From Symbiodinium natans (taxonomy: Eukaryota; Sar; Dinophyceae; Suessiales; Symbiodiniaceae): 64,000 nt of DNA. Below the pieces are notes generated by a model. It had not been told where the DNA came from and searched no databases. It saw nothing but the letters and a program-made list of their open reading frames with translations. How positions within the stretch are numbered: the first letter of the stretch is position 1; each line of letters starts with the position of its first letter. Both the position numbers and the translations under genes were made by a program. Positions 21,866 to 32,800 of the stretch are shown here, one piece after another. The DNA lies in NCBI GenBank assembly GCA_905221605.1, contig CAJNDS010002080.1, forward strand, positions 60,001 to 124,000, in the 5' to 3' direction.

Positions 21866-21940
21866 AGCAAGTTCATCCCAAGGAAGATGCCTGCGATGGC
21901 ATCTGCTTGGGCAGCATTTTTCTGCATTGAACGCATTCTG

Positions 21941-22180
21941 CTAGCCTCTCAAGATCGCCGCCAAGCTCGGGCCCTCCGCTCCGTAGGTAAGTCCAAGCGT
22001 AAAGGTCAACGCTTCATCCCAAGCGGTCTCGGAAGAAGGGTTTAGGGTTTAGGGTTTAGGGTTTAGGGTTTAGGGTTTAAGTCATGAGTCATGAGTTGGG
22101 GTTTCGTGGCATCAGGGGTTTTCAGGCTTGTGCCTCGGCGTTCGATGCAAGCAAGCGCCGCAATGCATGCAACTCTCCTC
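21941..22180 (-). CDS. Two-exon gene 3' end with telomere array in its intron
   Basis: Exon 22134-22180 (acceptor cagtctacag) reads GELHALRRLLASNAE and ends in phase 0. Exon 21941-22027 begins in phase 0 and reads TAWDEALTFTLGLTYGAEGP, then SLAAILRG and TAG. The 106-nt intron is GC-AG and contains six CCCTAAA units (sense) just before the acceptor. A plus-strand two-exon reading also keeps frame but has poorer composition. Protein family unknown. Confidence 0.55.
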
Positions 22181-22198
22181 CTGTAGACTGAGGGCGCT

Positions 22199-22293
22199 CT
22201 AAACCCTAAACCCTAAACCCTAAACCCTAAACCCTAAACCCTAAACCCTAAACCCTAAACCCTAAACCCTAAACCCTAAACCCTAAAATCAAC
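22199..22293. repeat. Interstitial CCCTAAA array
   Basis: Twelve near-perfect units between two exon candidates. Confidence 0.93.
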
Positions 22294-22333
22294 ATCTGGC
22301 TCAAGCTCTGTGTCGATGTGGCCACTTTCTGGG
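22294..22333 (-). CDS. Exon candidate
   Basis: Long pyrimidine-rich acceptor region ending gcgcccag; reads PESGHIDTELEPD, donor GTTGATTTTAGGG. The plus frame (LCVDVATFWAGRMQ) is also open. Confidence 0.38.
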
Positions 22334-22649
22334 CTGGGCGCATGCAGGTCCGGGAAAGGGCCAGAGAGAGGCTCCCAGCCTATAGACCCTAGACCCTAAA
22401 CCCTAAACCCTAAGCCCTATACACCCGAAACCTGAGCCCCAAGCCCTGTACACCCTAAACCCTATACTCCCTAAATCCTGAACCTAAGCCCTATGCACCC
22501 TAAACCCTGAACCTAAACCCTATCGGACCCTAAACCCTAAAGACCCTGATCCGAAAACCCTAAACCCCAGCCCTAAACCCGAGCCCTAAACCCCAAACTC
22601 TAAACCCCCAAGCCGCTACACACTTAACCCTGGGAAAGTGCTTAGAGCC

Positions 22650-22758
22650 ATACTTGGAGGGTCCGCTTATAAGCCCTTTGTGTGCCCTCATATGGTTCTA
22701 AATGGGTTCTAAGTGCACTTACTATTTGTTTAGTAAGTACCATGAGCCTCCAAGTATA
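22650..22758. mobile_element. MITE family B copy 1
   Basis: Ends atacttggagg and gcctccaagtat with an internal cttataagccc motif shared by copies at 39106, 40094 and 51371. Confidence 0.7.
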
Positions 22759-22768
22759 CACCCTACAC

Positions 22769-22837
22769 ACTAAACCCTAAACCCTAAACCCTAAACCCTA
22801 AACCCTAAACCCTAAACCCTAAACCCTAAACCCTACA
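22769..22837. repeat. Interstitial CCCTAAA array
   Basis: Nine units left of the exon candidate at 22869. Confidence 0.92.
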
Positions 22838-22868
22838 GACTTAACCCTGGAAGAGCCCTTAGAGCCAC

Positions 22869-22910
22869 AAGCTTGCCACCACTGAGGCCGCGTCTCTTGC
22901 ATGGAAATCT
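22869..22910 (-). CDS. Exon candidate, weak
   Basis: Reads ISMQETRPQWWQA with GTGGCT donor. The plus strand reads LATTEAASLAWKSLSP. Strand unresolved. Confidence 0.28.
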
Positions 22911-23219
22911 CTTTCCCCGAGATGCCCAAAGCCGGCCTTGGGGGGGGGGGGGGGGGGGGGGAGGGGGGGAGGGGAGTCCGGAGGTTTAGGGTTTAGGGTT
23001 TAGGGGTTTAGGGATTAGGGTTTAGGGTTTAGGGGTTAGGGGTTTAGGGTTTTGGAGCTTGGGGTTTGGGGTTTGGGATTCAAGGTTTGGGGTCTGGGTT
23101 TTTCGGATGCAAGGTTTAGGGTTTAGAGTTTGGGGATTAGGGTTAGGGACTTTCGGGTTAAGAATAAAGGAAGTTGTTGGCATACTCAGTACAATTATGG
23201 AGACTACTACCATGACCTC

Positions 23220-23640
23220 TCACAGCGCATTACGGACTATCTTTGTCGTGGGAGGGGTGAAGGGGGGGGGACGTGGGGTATTTCCAGAGGCGAGATTCAC
23301 TACTAGAACGCAACCATGGGAATATTTTGCAAATGTGGTTGTACTGCAGCAGAACATGCGATCCCTGGCGCTTCGCCAGTCGTGTTTTCGCATGGTGAAA
23401 TGAATTGTACTTGTCGTGGGCCAGCAAGAAACCAAGCGCGCATTTCTGTGTTGAGGGTTCAGCGCGCCAGGTCACGCTCCCCATCTTGCCCCAGATCCGT
23501 CTGGTTGGGGCACCGAATACGAGAGGTGTGTCTGCCGGCGAAGCGGCGGGAAGGGTGGTGGTACCCTGTTTGAATAGGGTTTTGGCGTGGTGATACGAGT
23601 CATTTCGAACGGGCGCAGCCACCTCGTCTTACAAATACGA
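23220..23640. other. Repeat-poor stretch, no gene assigned
   Basis: Overlapping ORFs on both strands. The minus strand encodes two related segments (YHHAKTLFKQ and FHHAKTRLAKRQ), which points to an internal duplication rather than a clear exon. Confidence 0.45.
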
Positions 23641-23714
23641 GGTACCGCGTAGCTAAACCTCAGATCCCCTCTAACCCCTAAGCCCCCAAAACCCCCTACA
23701 CCCCTGTATACACC

Positions 23715-24240
23715 CAAACCCCTAAACCCCTAAACCCCAAACACCTAAACCCCTAAACCCCTAAACCCCTAAACCCTAAACCCCTAAACCCCTAAACCCC
23801 TAACCCCTAAACCCCTAAACCCCCTAAACCCCTAAACCCCTAAACCCCTAAACCCCTAAACCCCCCCTACAAACCCCTAACCCCTAAACCCCTAAACCCC
23901 CTAAAACCCCTAACCCCTTCCCCCCCTAAACCCCCTAAACCCCTAAACCCCTAAACCCCTAAACCCCTAAACCCCTAAACCCCTAAACCCCTAAACCCCT
24001 AAACCCCCCTAAACCCCTAAACCCCTAAACCCCTAAACCCCTAAACCCCTAAACCCCTAAACCCCTAAACCCCTACTCCCCTTACCCCTAACCCCTAAAC
24101 TCCTAAACTCCTAAACCGCTAAACCCCTAAGTCCTAAACTCCTAAACTCCTAAACCCCTAAACCCCTAAACCCCTACTCCCCTAAACCCCTAACCCCTAA
24201 ACTCCTAAACTCCTAAACCCCCAAACCCTAAACCCTAAAG
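23715..24240. repeat. 8-bp variant array (CCCCTAAA)n
   Basis: About 500 bp of CCCCTAAA with point variants (CCCCCTAAA, CTCCTAAA, CCCCTAC). This is the longest 8-mer block in the window. Confidence 0.92.
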
Positions 24241-24419
24241 CCTACACCCTACACCCTCAACCCTCAACCCTCAACCCTCAACCCTAAACCCGAAATCCTA
24301 AACCCCCAACAGCCCAACAAAGGGGTCCCGAAAGGCTCTTGGCGTCTGAGGGTGCGTGGCTCTTAGGGCACCGGGCTCTTAGGGCAGCCCAGGTTGGGTG
24401 CTTAGGGGGGTTTTGGTGG

Positions 24420-24500
24420 TTTAGGGTTTAGGGTTTAGGGTTTAGGGTTTAGGGTTTAGGGTGTAGGGTTTAGGGTTCAGGGTGTAGGGTTTAGGGTTGC
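24420..24500. repeat. TTTAGGG/TGTAGGG array
   Basis: Ten units left of the terminal exon at 24550. Confidence 0.9.
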
Positions 24501-24549
24501 TCAGGGGCTCAGTAGGGGCTCAGGGGCTCAGCAGCTTAGGGTTAGGCCT

Positions 24550-24612
24550 TCAATCTTCAGGCTTGGGCAAGCTCAGGGTTTTCGTGGGTCCTTCGAAGCT
24601 CGGTGGGATCGT
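24550..24612 (-). CDS. Terminal exon candidate
   Basis: Acceptor gatgcctcgaag; reads TIPPSFEGPTKTLSLPKPED then TGA. Clear protein-like composition. No family recognised. Confidence 0.5.
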   Translation of the reverse strand, partial: TIPPSFEGPTKTLSLPKPED

Positions 24613-24954
24613 CTTCGAGGCATCATGAGCGCCAAGATTTCAGGGTATTGCACAGTCGTGCAGACGCATATGGGGTTTCCCAAAATAAGGGTACCCTAAA
24701 CCCCCTGCAAAAAAACCAAATCCCCAGACCCTAAACCCCAAAACCCTGACCCCCATATCCTAAGCTTATTTTGCGTTTGTTTGGGCCCAAAGGCCTTCCT
24801 ATATAAGGTTTTTGGGGCTATCTTGAGCCGAAGGGTAACACGTGGTAAACCCCAAACCCTAAACCCTAAACCCTAAACTTCCTAAACCCTAAACTTCCTA
24901 AACCCTAAACCCTAAACTTCCTAAACCCTAAACCCTAAACCCCAAACCCTAAAC

Positions 24955-25038
24955 AGCCAAGGGCTTGTTTCCCCGAGTGCTGCGGCGCGCGTCCGCGGAT
25001 GGCGCTTCGCAGCTCGGTAAAGCTGACCTCAGCGGCTG
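24955..25038 (-). CDS. Exon candidate, 27 codons
   Basis: Acceptor ttaagctgcag; reads AAEVSFTELRSAIRGRAPQH then SGKQALG; donor GGCT|GTTTAGGG from the telomere array at 24842-24954. Confidence 0.5.
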
Positions 25039-25057
25039 CTGCAGCTTAAAAGCCCAA

Positions 25058-25262
25058 AAAAACTACCCTTTTTTGTGGGTTACCTAAAGAATCCTACAAG
25101 GGTCTTTTCTACTGAGAACCCCAAAAGCTACCTTTTTTGTAGGTTACCAAAAGAATCCTACAAGGGTCTTTTTGATAAGAACCCGAAACCTACGTTTTGT
25201 AGGTTAACTAAAGAATCCGTGACAAGGGTCTTTTCTACTGAGAACCCCAAAAAAATGTAGGT
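25058..25262. repeat. Three tandem copies of a 62-bp unit
   Basis: Units share a ttgtaggtta core, then agaatcctacaagggtc and tgagaaccc. A related, more diverged block lies at 50200-50300. Confidence 0.8.
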
Positions 25263-26072
25263 TTGAGTTTTTCTTTAGAGGTAGGGTTTTAAGGCTTCAG
25301 GTTTGGCACGAAACTCTTAATAGCCATAAACCCTGAACCTCAAGAAATGTTGGGTGGGAAGCTCGCTGTGCTCTTCTAGGGTTCTTAAGGGGTTTAGGGT
25401 TTAGGGTTTAGGGTTTAGGGTTTAGGGTTTAGGGTTTAGGGTTTAGGAGTTCAAGGGGGGTATGCAACCCAAGGTTCCCTAATGCTCCCCGCACTTTTTC
25501 AAAGGCTCCCTAAGCTTCCATGAACCCCCCTCACCCCAAACCCTACACCCTACCCCCTACCCCGTACACCCTAAACCCTACACCCTAAACCCTACACCCT
25601 AAAATGTTCTTCCGGCCCGGTGGCATGTCTGAATTAGACTTTCTGTGTGTCAGCTGCATCGTTGGGGGCGAAAAGATTTGACTTAAGGACTCAGGGCTTC
25701 ATAAGGCTTAGGGTTTCGGGTGACACCCTGAAACCTCCGAAGCTCTCACGCTTCAGGACGCCTGCCTGCCTAGTGCTTCCTCGGAAGCGCTCAGGAACCG
25801 TCTACCCGGCCCCCTCTACCCTAAACACAACAGGTGTTAGGATGGATTTGGCCCTACACCCGAAACCCTTTTAAGCCCTAAACCCTAAACTTATGACGCA
25901 TATGGCCCTGAACCCTAAACCCTGAAGACCCAGCCCTAAAGGTCTTCGCGAGTTTACTAGGATGCTGCCAAGACACTAGGCCTGTCTGCCCTGTGTCGGC
26001 TAGGCAGAAGACCTTGCATTTCCAGGCTGGGTAGGTTTAGGGATAAAGGCTCTCCACGTGACATCAATGCTA

Positions 26073-26216
26073 GGGTAGTTACGCATGGTCCCTTCATATA
26101 GGCCCTGAAAAAGGGGACCCCTTATATGCCCCTCATTTACCCTAAACAAATCCAGGGCCCAAACGTCAAAACCCTTTGAAGGAGGTAAGGGACCATGTCA
26201 AACCTTAGAAGTAACC
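26073..26216. mobile_element. MITE family J copy 1
   Basis: Ends gggtagttacgcatggtccc and gggaccatgtcaaacc / agtaacc. A shorter relative lies at 34857-34934. A C20 run follows at 26218-26238. Confidence 0.5.
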
Positions 26217-26434
26217 GCCCCCCCCCCCCCCCCCCCCCTACCCCCTAATACAAACCCCCTAACCCCTATTACAAATACTCCCCTTTTGAGGGATCTGCAC
26301 GCCCTAAACCCTAAACCCTAAACCCTAAACCCTAAACCCTAAACCCTGAAGTCCTAAAGCCGACACCCCAAACTTAAGAGAAGTAAGGGTTTGGTAGCCG
26401 GGTCCTGTCCGGAGCCGAGAAGCCGAGAATTCCG

Positions 26435-26636
26435 AAGCCCCTAAACCCTAAACCCTAAACCCTAAACCCTAAACCCTAAACCCTAAACCCTAAACCCTAA
26501 ACCCTAAACCCTAAACCCTAAACCCTAAACCCTAAACCCTAAACCCATAAACCCTAAACCCTAAACCCTAAACCCTAAACCCTAAACCCTAAACCCTAAA
26601 CCCTAAACCCTAAACCCTAAACCCTAAACCCTAAAC
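26435..26636. repeat. Interstitial CCCTAAA array, 200 bp
   Basis: Twenty-eight near-perfect units ending at the donor of exon 26637-26677; a smaller block lies at 26299-26347. Confidence 0.95.
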
Positions 26637-26677
26637 CCTATCCTGCCTTGTACCAGTTGTTCGGCATGTTGCTGCCC
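26637..26677 (-). CDS. Exon candidate
   Basis: Good acceptor (cctacgtttcatgcag); reads GQQHAEQLVQGRI; donor ATAGG|GTTTAGGG is the first unit of the 200-bp array. Confidence 0.5.
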
Positions 26678-26720
26678 CTGCATGAAACGTAGGCAAGCTG
26701 TGGGCTTCAGTAGGCTGAGG

Positions 26721-26830
26721 TTGGGATGTCCCCCCCCCCTTATACTAACAGCCCTAAAATCGGGATTAGAACTGGGATTCTAGTCGGGGGCACGAGAATC
26801 CCTATTAAGGACTGTTAGTACAAGAATAAA
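26721..26830. mobile_element. MITE family A copy 3
   Basis: Left end ttgggatgtccccccc and inner ttatactaacag are intact; the right end is degenerate (aggactgttagtacaag). Confidence 0.65.
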
Positions 26831-26952
26831 CAAGGAGATCTCATGGCTACCCTAAACCCTAAACCCTAAACCCTAAACCCTACTTCTGAGGTCCGGCACC
26901 GAAAACATCCCCCCAAAGAAACAATCTCCCTCCATGGCCTGTCGACTCTCAC

Positions 26953-26984
26953 CTTGAGGGTCTTCACCACATGGCGCCTCAGAA
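26953..26984 (-). CDS. Exon candidate, 32 nt
   Basis: Reads LRRHVVKTLK with perfect donor CAAG|GTGAGAG. The frame stays open upstream (CIERAV...), so the true acceptor may lie further up. Confidence 0.45.
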
Positions 26985-27396
26985 CTGCTCGTTCAATGCA
27001 GCGCGTTTAGGGGGGTTTAGGGGTTTAGGGTTTAGGGTTTAGGGTTTAGGGTTTAGGGTGTCAAGTTTAGGGTTCCTGAAAGCCTAGATCTACCGAATGC
27101 AGGTGGGAAGTCTCGCAGTTTAGGGTTTAGGGATGTTGGGGCTTAGGGTTGCTTTTCTTACTTCTCCAATAACCAAGGGGAAGAAAGGTTAAACTTTAAC
27201 ATTCCTACAAAATAAGGAAACCCACAAAGTTTAAAGTTCAACTAAAGGCGAAGTAAGTTTTAGGGTTATTTGGGTTTAGGGTTCTTGGGGGTATGGAGCT
27301 TGGGTGTTCGCTTTTTTCCCCGCTGGGCACCCTGTAGGATGCCTATAGAGACGTCTTTAAGCTGCTGGGCGACTTGGGGCCTCTTCGGCTTTGCAT

Positions 27397-27545
27397 CCCT
27401 AAACCCTAAACCCTAAACCCTAAACCCTAAACCCTAAACCCTGAACCCTGAACCCTGAACCCTGAACCCTGAACCCTAAACCCTAAACCCTAAACCCTAA
27501 ACACTAAACCCTAAACCCTAAACCCTAAACCCTAAACCCAAACCC
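27397..27545. repeat. CCCTAAA/CCCTGAA array
   Basis: Nineteen units with a central run of CCCTGAA variants, showing local amplification of a mutated unit. Confidence 0.92.
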
Positions 27546-27938
27546 TAAACCCAATGTTAAGAAAGATGATTCTTAACAGTCCACCAGCTATTGGTGGTCG
27601 AATGCGACATCATCGTACCCCTAAACCCTCATAAGCTCTCAATATTCACGCGGAAGCCCTCAACACTACATCGCTTAGACCCTCAACAGCCTTGTCATGG
27701 CTCAACCCTTATAAGCCCTAGACCCTAAACTACCCTCAGCCTTCGTACGCGAAACTTTAAGCCTTCTCAAGACAACCCTGAAACACAAAACCAAAACCCT
27801 CAAACCCTAAACCCTAAACCCCTAACCCTAAACCCGAAACCCTAAACCCTAGAAACTTCAAACCCTAAACCCTAAACCTAAACTCTAAACCCTAAATAAA
27901 CCCCGAACCCTAGACCCTAAACCCCTTAACCCTCAAAC

Positions 27939-27989
27939 CGCTGTTCTTCGAGCTCCTGGCATAATCTCGTCGTCGGGATCTGGCCACGA
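27939..27989 (-). CDS. Exon candidate, acidic/basic
   Basis: Acceptor cgtctcgagctccag; reads SWPDPDDEIMPGARRTA in phase 0; donor GCG|GTTTGAGG. CCCTAAA units on the left, TTTAGGG units on the right. Confidence 0.5.
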
Positions 27990-28340
27990 CTGGAGCTCGA
28001 GACGGTACCTTGGGCTTTAAAGTTTAGGGTTTAGGGCTTAGGGCTTAGGGTTTAGGGTTTGGGCTGAGGCTTTAGGGGTTTAGGGTTCAGGGTTGCAGTA
28101 AGGTTCAGGGTTTCGGGTTGAACTAGGGTTCTGGGTTTAGGGCTTAGAGAGTCATCAGGTTCAGGGTTTAGGGTTGAACTCGGGTTTAGGTTCTAGGGAT
28201 TAAGGCTTAACTTGGGCGTGAATTAATGGTATAGGGTAAACCTCAGCGCCAAAACCTGACACCCCAAAACGGTACACTCCAGACAGTCCCCATGACATCG
28301 TAAGATGCAATCCGAAAAAAAACACGTGAAACCCAAAAAC

Positions 28341-28440
28341 TTGGGATGCTCCCCCTTATACTAACAGTCCTTAAAAGGGACTATACTAGAGGGTACTACA
28401 GTCTCTATTAAGGACTGTTAGCACAAGGGGAACATCCCAA
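28341..28440. mobile_element. MITE family A copy 4, intact
   Basis: 100 bp with long inverted ends (ttgggatgctcccccttata...gggaacatcccaa) and matching inner aacagtcctt / aaggactgtt. Best-preserved copy. Confidence 0.8.
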
Positions 28441-28899
28441 CCCAAAACTCCTAAAACCTTCACCTGTGAAATCTGTCATACTGTTAGGCCCTGACACCCG
28501 TAACACCCCTGAACGAATCACAAACTTCTTAAAAGGCAGCTTATAAGAAATAAGGGTTCCTGATGGCCGGCTTAGGGTTCCTAAACCCTAAACCCTAGAC
28601 CCTAAACCCTAAACCCTAAACCTAAACCCTAAACCCTAAACCCTAAACCCTAAACCCTCAGGTTCACAATGTCAGTTTTTTGGAGTAACCCTGAACTAAG
28701 AACCTGAACTGTAGCTTCAGCCCTAACATGAGGCCTAACTTAAGTCCCCAGACACAGCAAAAAGACCCTGCTTTTTGGGGGGTCTTCAGTGAAATTAAGC
28801 TGAAGGTTTAGGGGTGAACCCTAAACCCCAAACCCCAAACCTAAACCCCTAAACCCCTAAACCCCTAAACCCTAAACCCCTAAACCCTAAACCCTAAAC

Positions 28900-28928
28900 C
28901 CAAGGGTTGGCTTCTAGCAGGTCCGATG
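28900..28928 (-). CDS. Exon candidate, 29 nt
   Basis: Acceptor cccctatgcctcag; reads SDLLEANPW in phase 0; donor GTTTAGGG from the adjacent array. Confidence 0.37.
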
Positions 28929-29119
28929 CTGAGGCATAGGGGGTTGCTTGGGGAGGTACGTATCGGGTTGCTGGGGGGGGAGAGCGGCTTGGGATTGGAT
29001 TCAGGAAACTTGGGGGGTTCGGGGTTGGGGCGTTTGGGCTGGTGTGGTTTGGGGGCTTCGGGAGCTTGAGGCTTACTAGGGCAACAAAGCAGCATGAGCC
29101 AAACCCCCAGACCCAAAAC

Positions 29120-29209
29120 CCTCATACAGGGCAGCACATCAAGCGGGGCCCGCACGAGCCGAGCGCCCAATCCTCCCAGCTGACTCAACTCTCTTAGGGG
29201 TAGTTTCAT
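29120..29209 (-). CDS. First-exon candidate
   Basis: Begins ATG and reads MKLPLRELSQLGGLGARLVR then APLDVLPCMR, followed by GTTTTGGG. Amphipathic and basic, like a targeting or helical N-terminus. Downstream in-frame sequence is Pro-rich repeat, so the exon most likely ends at 29120. Confidence 0.45.
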
Positions 29210-29671
29210 GGTCCCTTAAATGAGGGCCCTTGGGTTTAGGGTTTGCCCGAAAATCACAAAGGGCCCATACTTAAGAGACTACAGGACGAACCCTCGCAAG
29301 GGTTTCTTACTCTGTAATGGACCCCAAAAGGACCCCAATTTAGAAAACTGCCCTCCTGTCAGGACTCCACAATCTGATGCTGACGTGCTGATCCAGCGCG
29401 TCAGTATTGATCCCACAGAGGGTCCGCAAAATGCGCCGACGACCATCAAGCTCGTGAGAGCCCCAAGCAACCTCACAAGTAACCTATGCCAGTTCCGCCA
29501 ACTACCTAAACCCTTCTACTATACAGGGGCCTTGATAATTCGAACAGGGCTTTGGGGGTTAGTATAGTATATTCATATAGGGACCATAAGGGAATACTCT
29601 GTGCAATTATTCGACCCCTAAACCCTAAACCCTAAACCCTAAACCCTAAACCCTAAACCCTAACTCTAAGC

Positions 29672-29739
29672 CTGAGCCCCGCCTTTGCAGCCATCATGGA
29701 GGCGGAGCCGGCAACGTGCCTCCAAAGGGCTTCCAGCTC
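29672..29739 (-). CDS. Exon candidate, helical
   Basis: Reads ELEALWRHVAGSASMMAAKA then GL; GC donor CTCAG|GCTTAG. The acceptor (ccggcgag) is weak. Bracketed by a CCCTAAA array (29605-29660) and a TTTAGGG array (29761-29831). Confidence 0.48.
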
Positions 29740-30422
29740 CTCGCCGGTGTTTGCATTGGTTTAGGGTTTCGGGATCGGTTTAGGGTTTAGGGTTTAGAGT
29801 TTAGGGTTTAGGGTTTAGGGTTTAGGGTTTAGTTGAGTGTTTCGGGTTCAGGATTCTAGGGTTTTTAGGGTAAGATTTCGGGCCGAGCCACTTGGGATGC
29901 GATTAGTCTTAGGTGCCAAGACACAGCTCAAACAAAAAGGGAACCCCAGAAAAGACCCGAGCTTCCGAACCCTAAAAAACGTAAACGGGCTGAAAGACGG
30001 AGGCAAGAAGAAAACTTCCGTGATGTTTCGGCATTTTCGCAGATGAAAGTTTGGATCTAAAATGCCTTCCAGGGTACGAAACCGCGGCCGGGGGTGGGGG
30101 GGGTGGGGGGGGGTACTGCTTTCTAGTCTCGATCCTTCCGAGGGGCTGGCTGCCCATGACTACCTTGTGACTATGAAACTTATCTTTTGGCCTGAGATCA
30201 TCCCGAAAAACAGAGACCCCAAGGATGGTCCTTAAAACCCTCAGAAGCCCTAAGCCCTAAACCCTAAGCCCTAAACCCTACACCGTAAATCCTACACCCT
30301 GAGCCCTAAAGCCTAAACCCTGAACCCAAAACCCTATACTCTGAACCCTAAACCCTAAACCCTAAACCCTAAGCCCTAAACCCTACACATGGTCCTTCAA
30401 AAAGCAATAAAGGGCAACTGAA

Positions 30423-30533
30423 TCATTTCCCCAGGGCCCCGCCCGTCAAGCAGAAGTCCTCCAAGGAAACGCCCATCACCACCGCAGCTTCTCCCGCTTC
30501 CTTCATGGAAACCCTTACGGGGCTCGCCGACCC
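30423..30533 (-). CDS. Terminal exon candidate, 36 residues
   Basis: Acceptor ggatcctcccag is the terminal inverted repeat of a MITE (30533-30657). Reads SMKEAGEAAVVMGVSLEDFC, then LTGGALGK and TGA; 27 of 36 third positions are G or C. The plus strand is also open in three frames, but this reading has the best acceptor. Confidence 0.52.
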   Translation of the reverse strand, partial: GSASPVRVSMKEAGEAAVVMGVSLEDFCLTGGALGK

Positions 30534-30657
30534 CTGGGAGGATCCAAAAAGTAGAGCCCCCAAATAGTACCCTAAGGTTTAGGGTTTAGGGTCACTACTT
30601 TTGGGTCATTCTTAGGAACCCTTAAGGGGGGTCTACTCCTTGGATCCTCCCAGACAT
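30533..30657. mobile_element. MITE family H
   Basis: Inverted ends ctgggaggatccaaaaagta and tctactccttggatcctccc. Carries two TTTAGGG units in its centre. Its left end forms the acceptor of the exon above. Confidence 0.7.
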
Positions 30658-30740
30658 CTGGGCTTTTGGCGGAGTGCAAGGCTCGACGGCTTGAAGGAGT
30701 GCAGGCTCAGTGCTTAGCAGTTACTCGCAGGGCACAAGTC

Positions 30741-30847
30741 CCTAAGGGTCCATGTACCTTATTAATATACTTGGGCCCCAAAGGCCTTATATAGGAGGTA
30801 CTTGAAGGCCCTAGTATACACTAATTAGGAACATGGACCCTCAGGGA
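30741..30847. mobile_element. MITE family E copy 1
   Basis: Inverted ends agggtccatgtacctt and aggaacatggaccctcag. Second copy at 55721-55801. Confidence 0.7.
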
Positions 30848-30967
30848 GTTTAGCTGAGGATCCCAAGGAGAGAATGTTGCAAAGAGAGAGGCGACGTGGG
30901 GAGGGGCAGGGGGCCCAATCGTTTCGACGTCACAAGCACCTTTGAGCAACACCCTGGCTTTTTCTGG

Positions 30968-31061
30968 CTGGTTCTCAGCATATAGGGAATGAGGGAATGA
31001 GGGCCCTATATATACCCTTTAAGGGGCTATATAGGGCCCTCAATTCCCTCTTCCCGACCAG
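30968..31061. mobile_element. MITE family F copy 1
   Basis: Ends gctggttctcagcatatagg and tcccgaccagg, with inverted gggccctatata / tatatagggccc inside. Second copy at 46163-46318. Confidence 0.65.
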
Positions 31062-31116
31062 GGGCTTCTTTGGGTGGCGCTTCAGGGTGAAGTTGCCTTA
31101 CCGTTTCGGGGCTTAC

Positions 31117-31151
31117 CGGAAGGGTCATGCTGCTGCGGGCGGCACGTGCGC
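31117..31151 (-). CDS. Exon candidate, 35 nt
   Basis: Reads ARAARSSMTLP with donor CCG|GTAAGCC. The plus strand has a longer open frame (KLPYRFGAYRKGHAAAGG), so strand is uncertain. Confidence 0.33.
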
Positions 31152-31273
31152 CTTGGCTATTTTGGGGCAAGGCTTAGGGTTAGGGTTTAGGGTTTAGGGT
31201 TTAGGGTTTGGGGCAGGGGGGTTGACAGGCCTTCGGGTTCAGTGTATTGGCTTGGGGCTTCCAGTCTCAGAAT

Positions 31274-31391
31274 CTGGTAGCCCAGTAACTATATTGGGTA
31301 CCCTTTTTCTGGGTTCGTTGCTTGAGAAGGGAACCTTGAAATCCCCCCCCCCCCAAAAAAAAATAAAAAAAAGTACCACTGGGCTACCAAG
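31274..31391. mobile_element. MITE family G copy 1
   Basis: Ends ggtagcccagtaact and gtaccactgggctaccaa. Copies at 43262-43373 and 46989-47107. Confidence 0.75.
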
Positions 31392-31577
31392 CAAAGGAAC
31401 CCAAGGCGTCCCTGCTCAGTTTGGTAGACTAAAGCGGCGGCAGCAATGCAAGTAACGTTGGCTTGTAGTCCTGCCACTCGGGGTTTCGTAGTATGGGAGA
31501 GGGCTTGCAGGTCGTCTTTCATGGAAGTTTAACTGGCACTCCCATCCCTAAATACTAAACACCCTCACAACAAAAAA

Positions 31578-31578
<1 letters not shown>

Positions 31579-31644
<66 letters not shown>

Positions 31645-32351
31645 ACCCACCCACCCACCCACCCACCCACCCACCCACCCCCACCCGCACCCCCACCCGC
31701 ACCCCCACCCGCACCCGCACACACACGCACACAACAAACACGCACACAAACACGCACACAAACACGCACACAAACACACAAACACACAAACAAACACACA
31801 AACACACAAACACACAAACACACAAACACACAAACACACAAACACACAAACACACAAACACACAAACACACAAACACACAAACACACAAACACACAACAC
31901 ACACAAACACACAACACACACAAACACACAAACACACAAACACACAAACACACACAACACACAAACACACAAACACACAAACACACAAACACACAAACAC
32001 ACAAACACACAAACACACAAACACACAAACACACAAACACACAAACACACAACACACACAAACACACAAACACACAAACACACAAACACACAAACACACA
32101 AACACACAAACACACAAACACACAACACAAACACGCAAACACGCAAACACGCAAACACGCAAACACGCAAACACGCAAACACGCAAACACACAAACACAC
32201 AAACACACAAACACACAAACACACAAACACACAAACACACAAACACACAAACACAAAAACACACAAACACACAAACACACAAACACACAAACACACAAAC
32301 ACACAAACACACAAACACACAAACACACAAACACACAAACACACAAACACA

Positions 32352-32386
<35 letters not shown>
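31579..32386. repeat. CA-rich micro/minisatellite, 800 bp
   Basis: (CA)n, (CACC)n, CACCCGCACC variants, then more than sixty 8-bp CACACAAA units with CACGCAAA variants, then (CA)n. Open in all three minus frames as a Cys/Val/Leu/Phe repeat; not a gene. Confidence 0.97.
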
Positions 32387-32389
<3 letters not shown>

Positions 32390-32488
32390 AACCCCAAAAA
32401 ACCCTAAACAAAGGGGGCCAAAGGAGGTATCCCTGGCCTACCAAAGAAAGACTTCACCTTTAAGGCTCCCGGGTCACTCTTCCTTCAC

Positions 32489-32517
32489 AGTTCGGGAGGT
32501 TCCGCCCATCTTGGTGC
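32489..32517 (-). CDS. Exon candidate, 29 nt
   Basis: Reads TKMGGTSRT between gccaagtctag and GTGAAGG. Other frames are open; weak. Confidence 0.28.
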
Positions 32518-32589
32518 CTAGACTTGGCTTGGCCCAAACCCAAAAAGACCGTGAAAACCCCAAAGCCCTAAAAAGCCCCTAAGCCCTAC

Positions 32590-32800
32590 AACCGCTATGA
32601 ACCCTGTAAACCCTATGAACCCTGTGAACCCTATGAACCCTATGAACCCTATGAACCCTTGTAAACCCTATCAACCATATGAACCTTATGAACTATGAAA
32701 CCTATGAACCCTATGAACCCTATGAACCTTTGTAAACCCTATGAGCCCTATGAACCCTATAAACCCTATGAACCCTATGAACCCTATAAGCCTCATGAAC
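32590..32800. repeat. 9-bp variant array (CCCTATGAA)n
   Basis: About twenty imperfect CCCTATGAA / CCCTGTAAA units. Reads as a Met-Asn-Pro / Tyr-Glu-Pro repeat; not coding. Confidence 0.85.

Noticed and set aside
21887-22202. Plus-strand two-exon reading (start ATG 21887, perfect GTAAGT donor, in frame for 58 residues)
   Set aside because: The minus strand of the same bases gives a better terminal exon and a phase-matched upstream exon, and agrees with local gene direction. Kept in mind as a real competitor.
31548-32444. Three overlapping minus-strand ORFs of 270-300 codons made of Cys, Val, Leu and Phe
   Set aside because: They are translations of the CA / CACACAAA satellite in all three frames; open only because the repeat has no stop codon.
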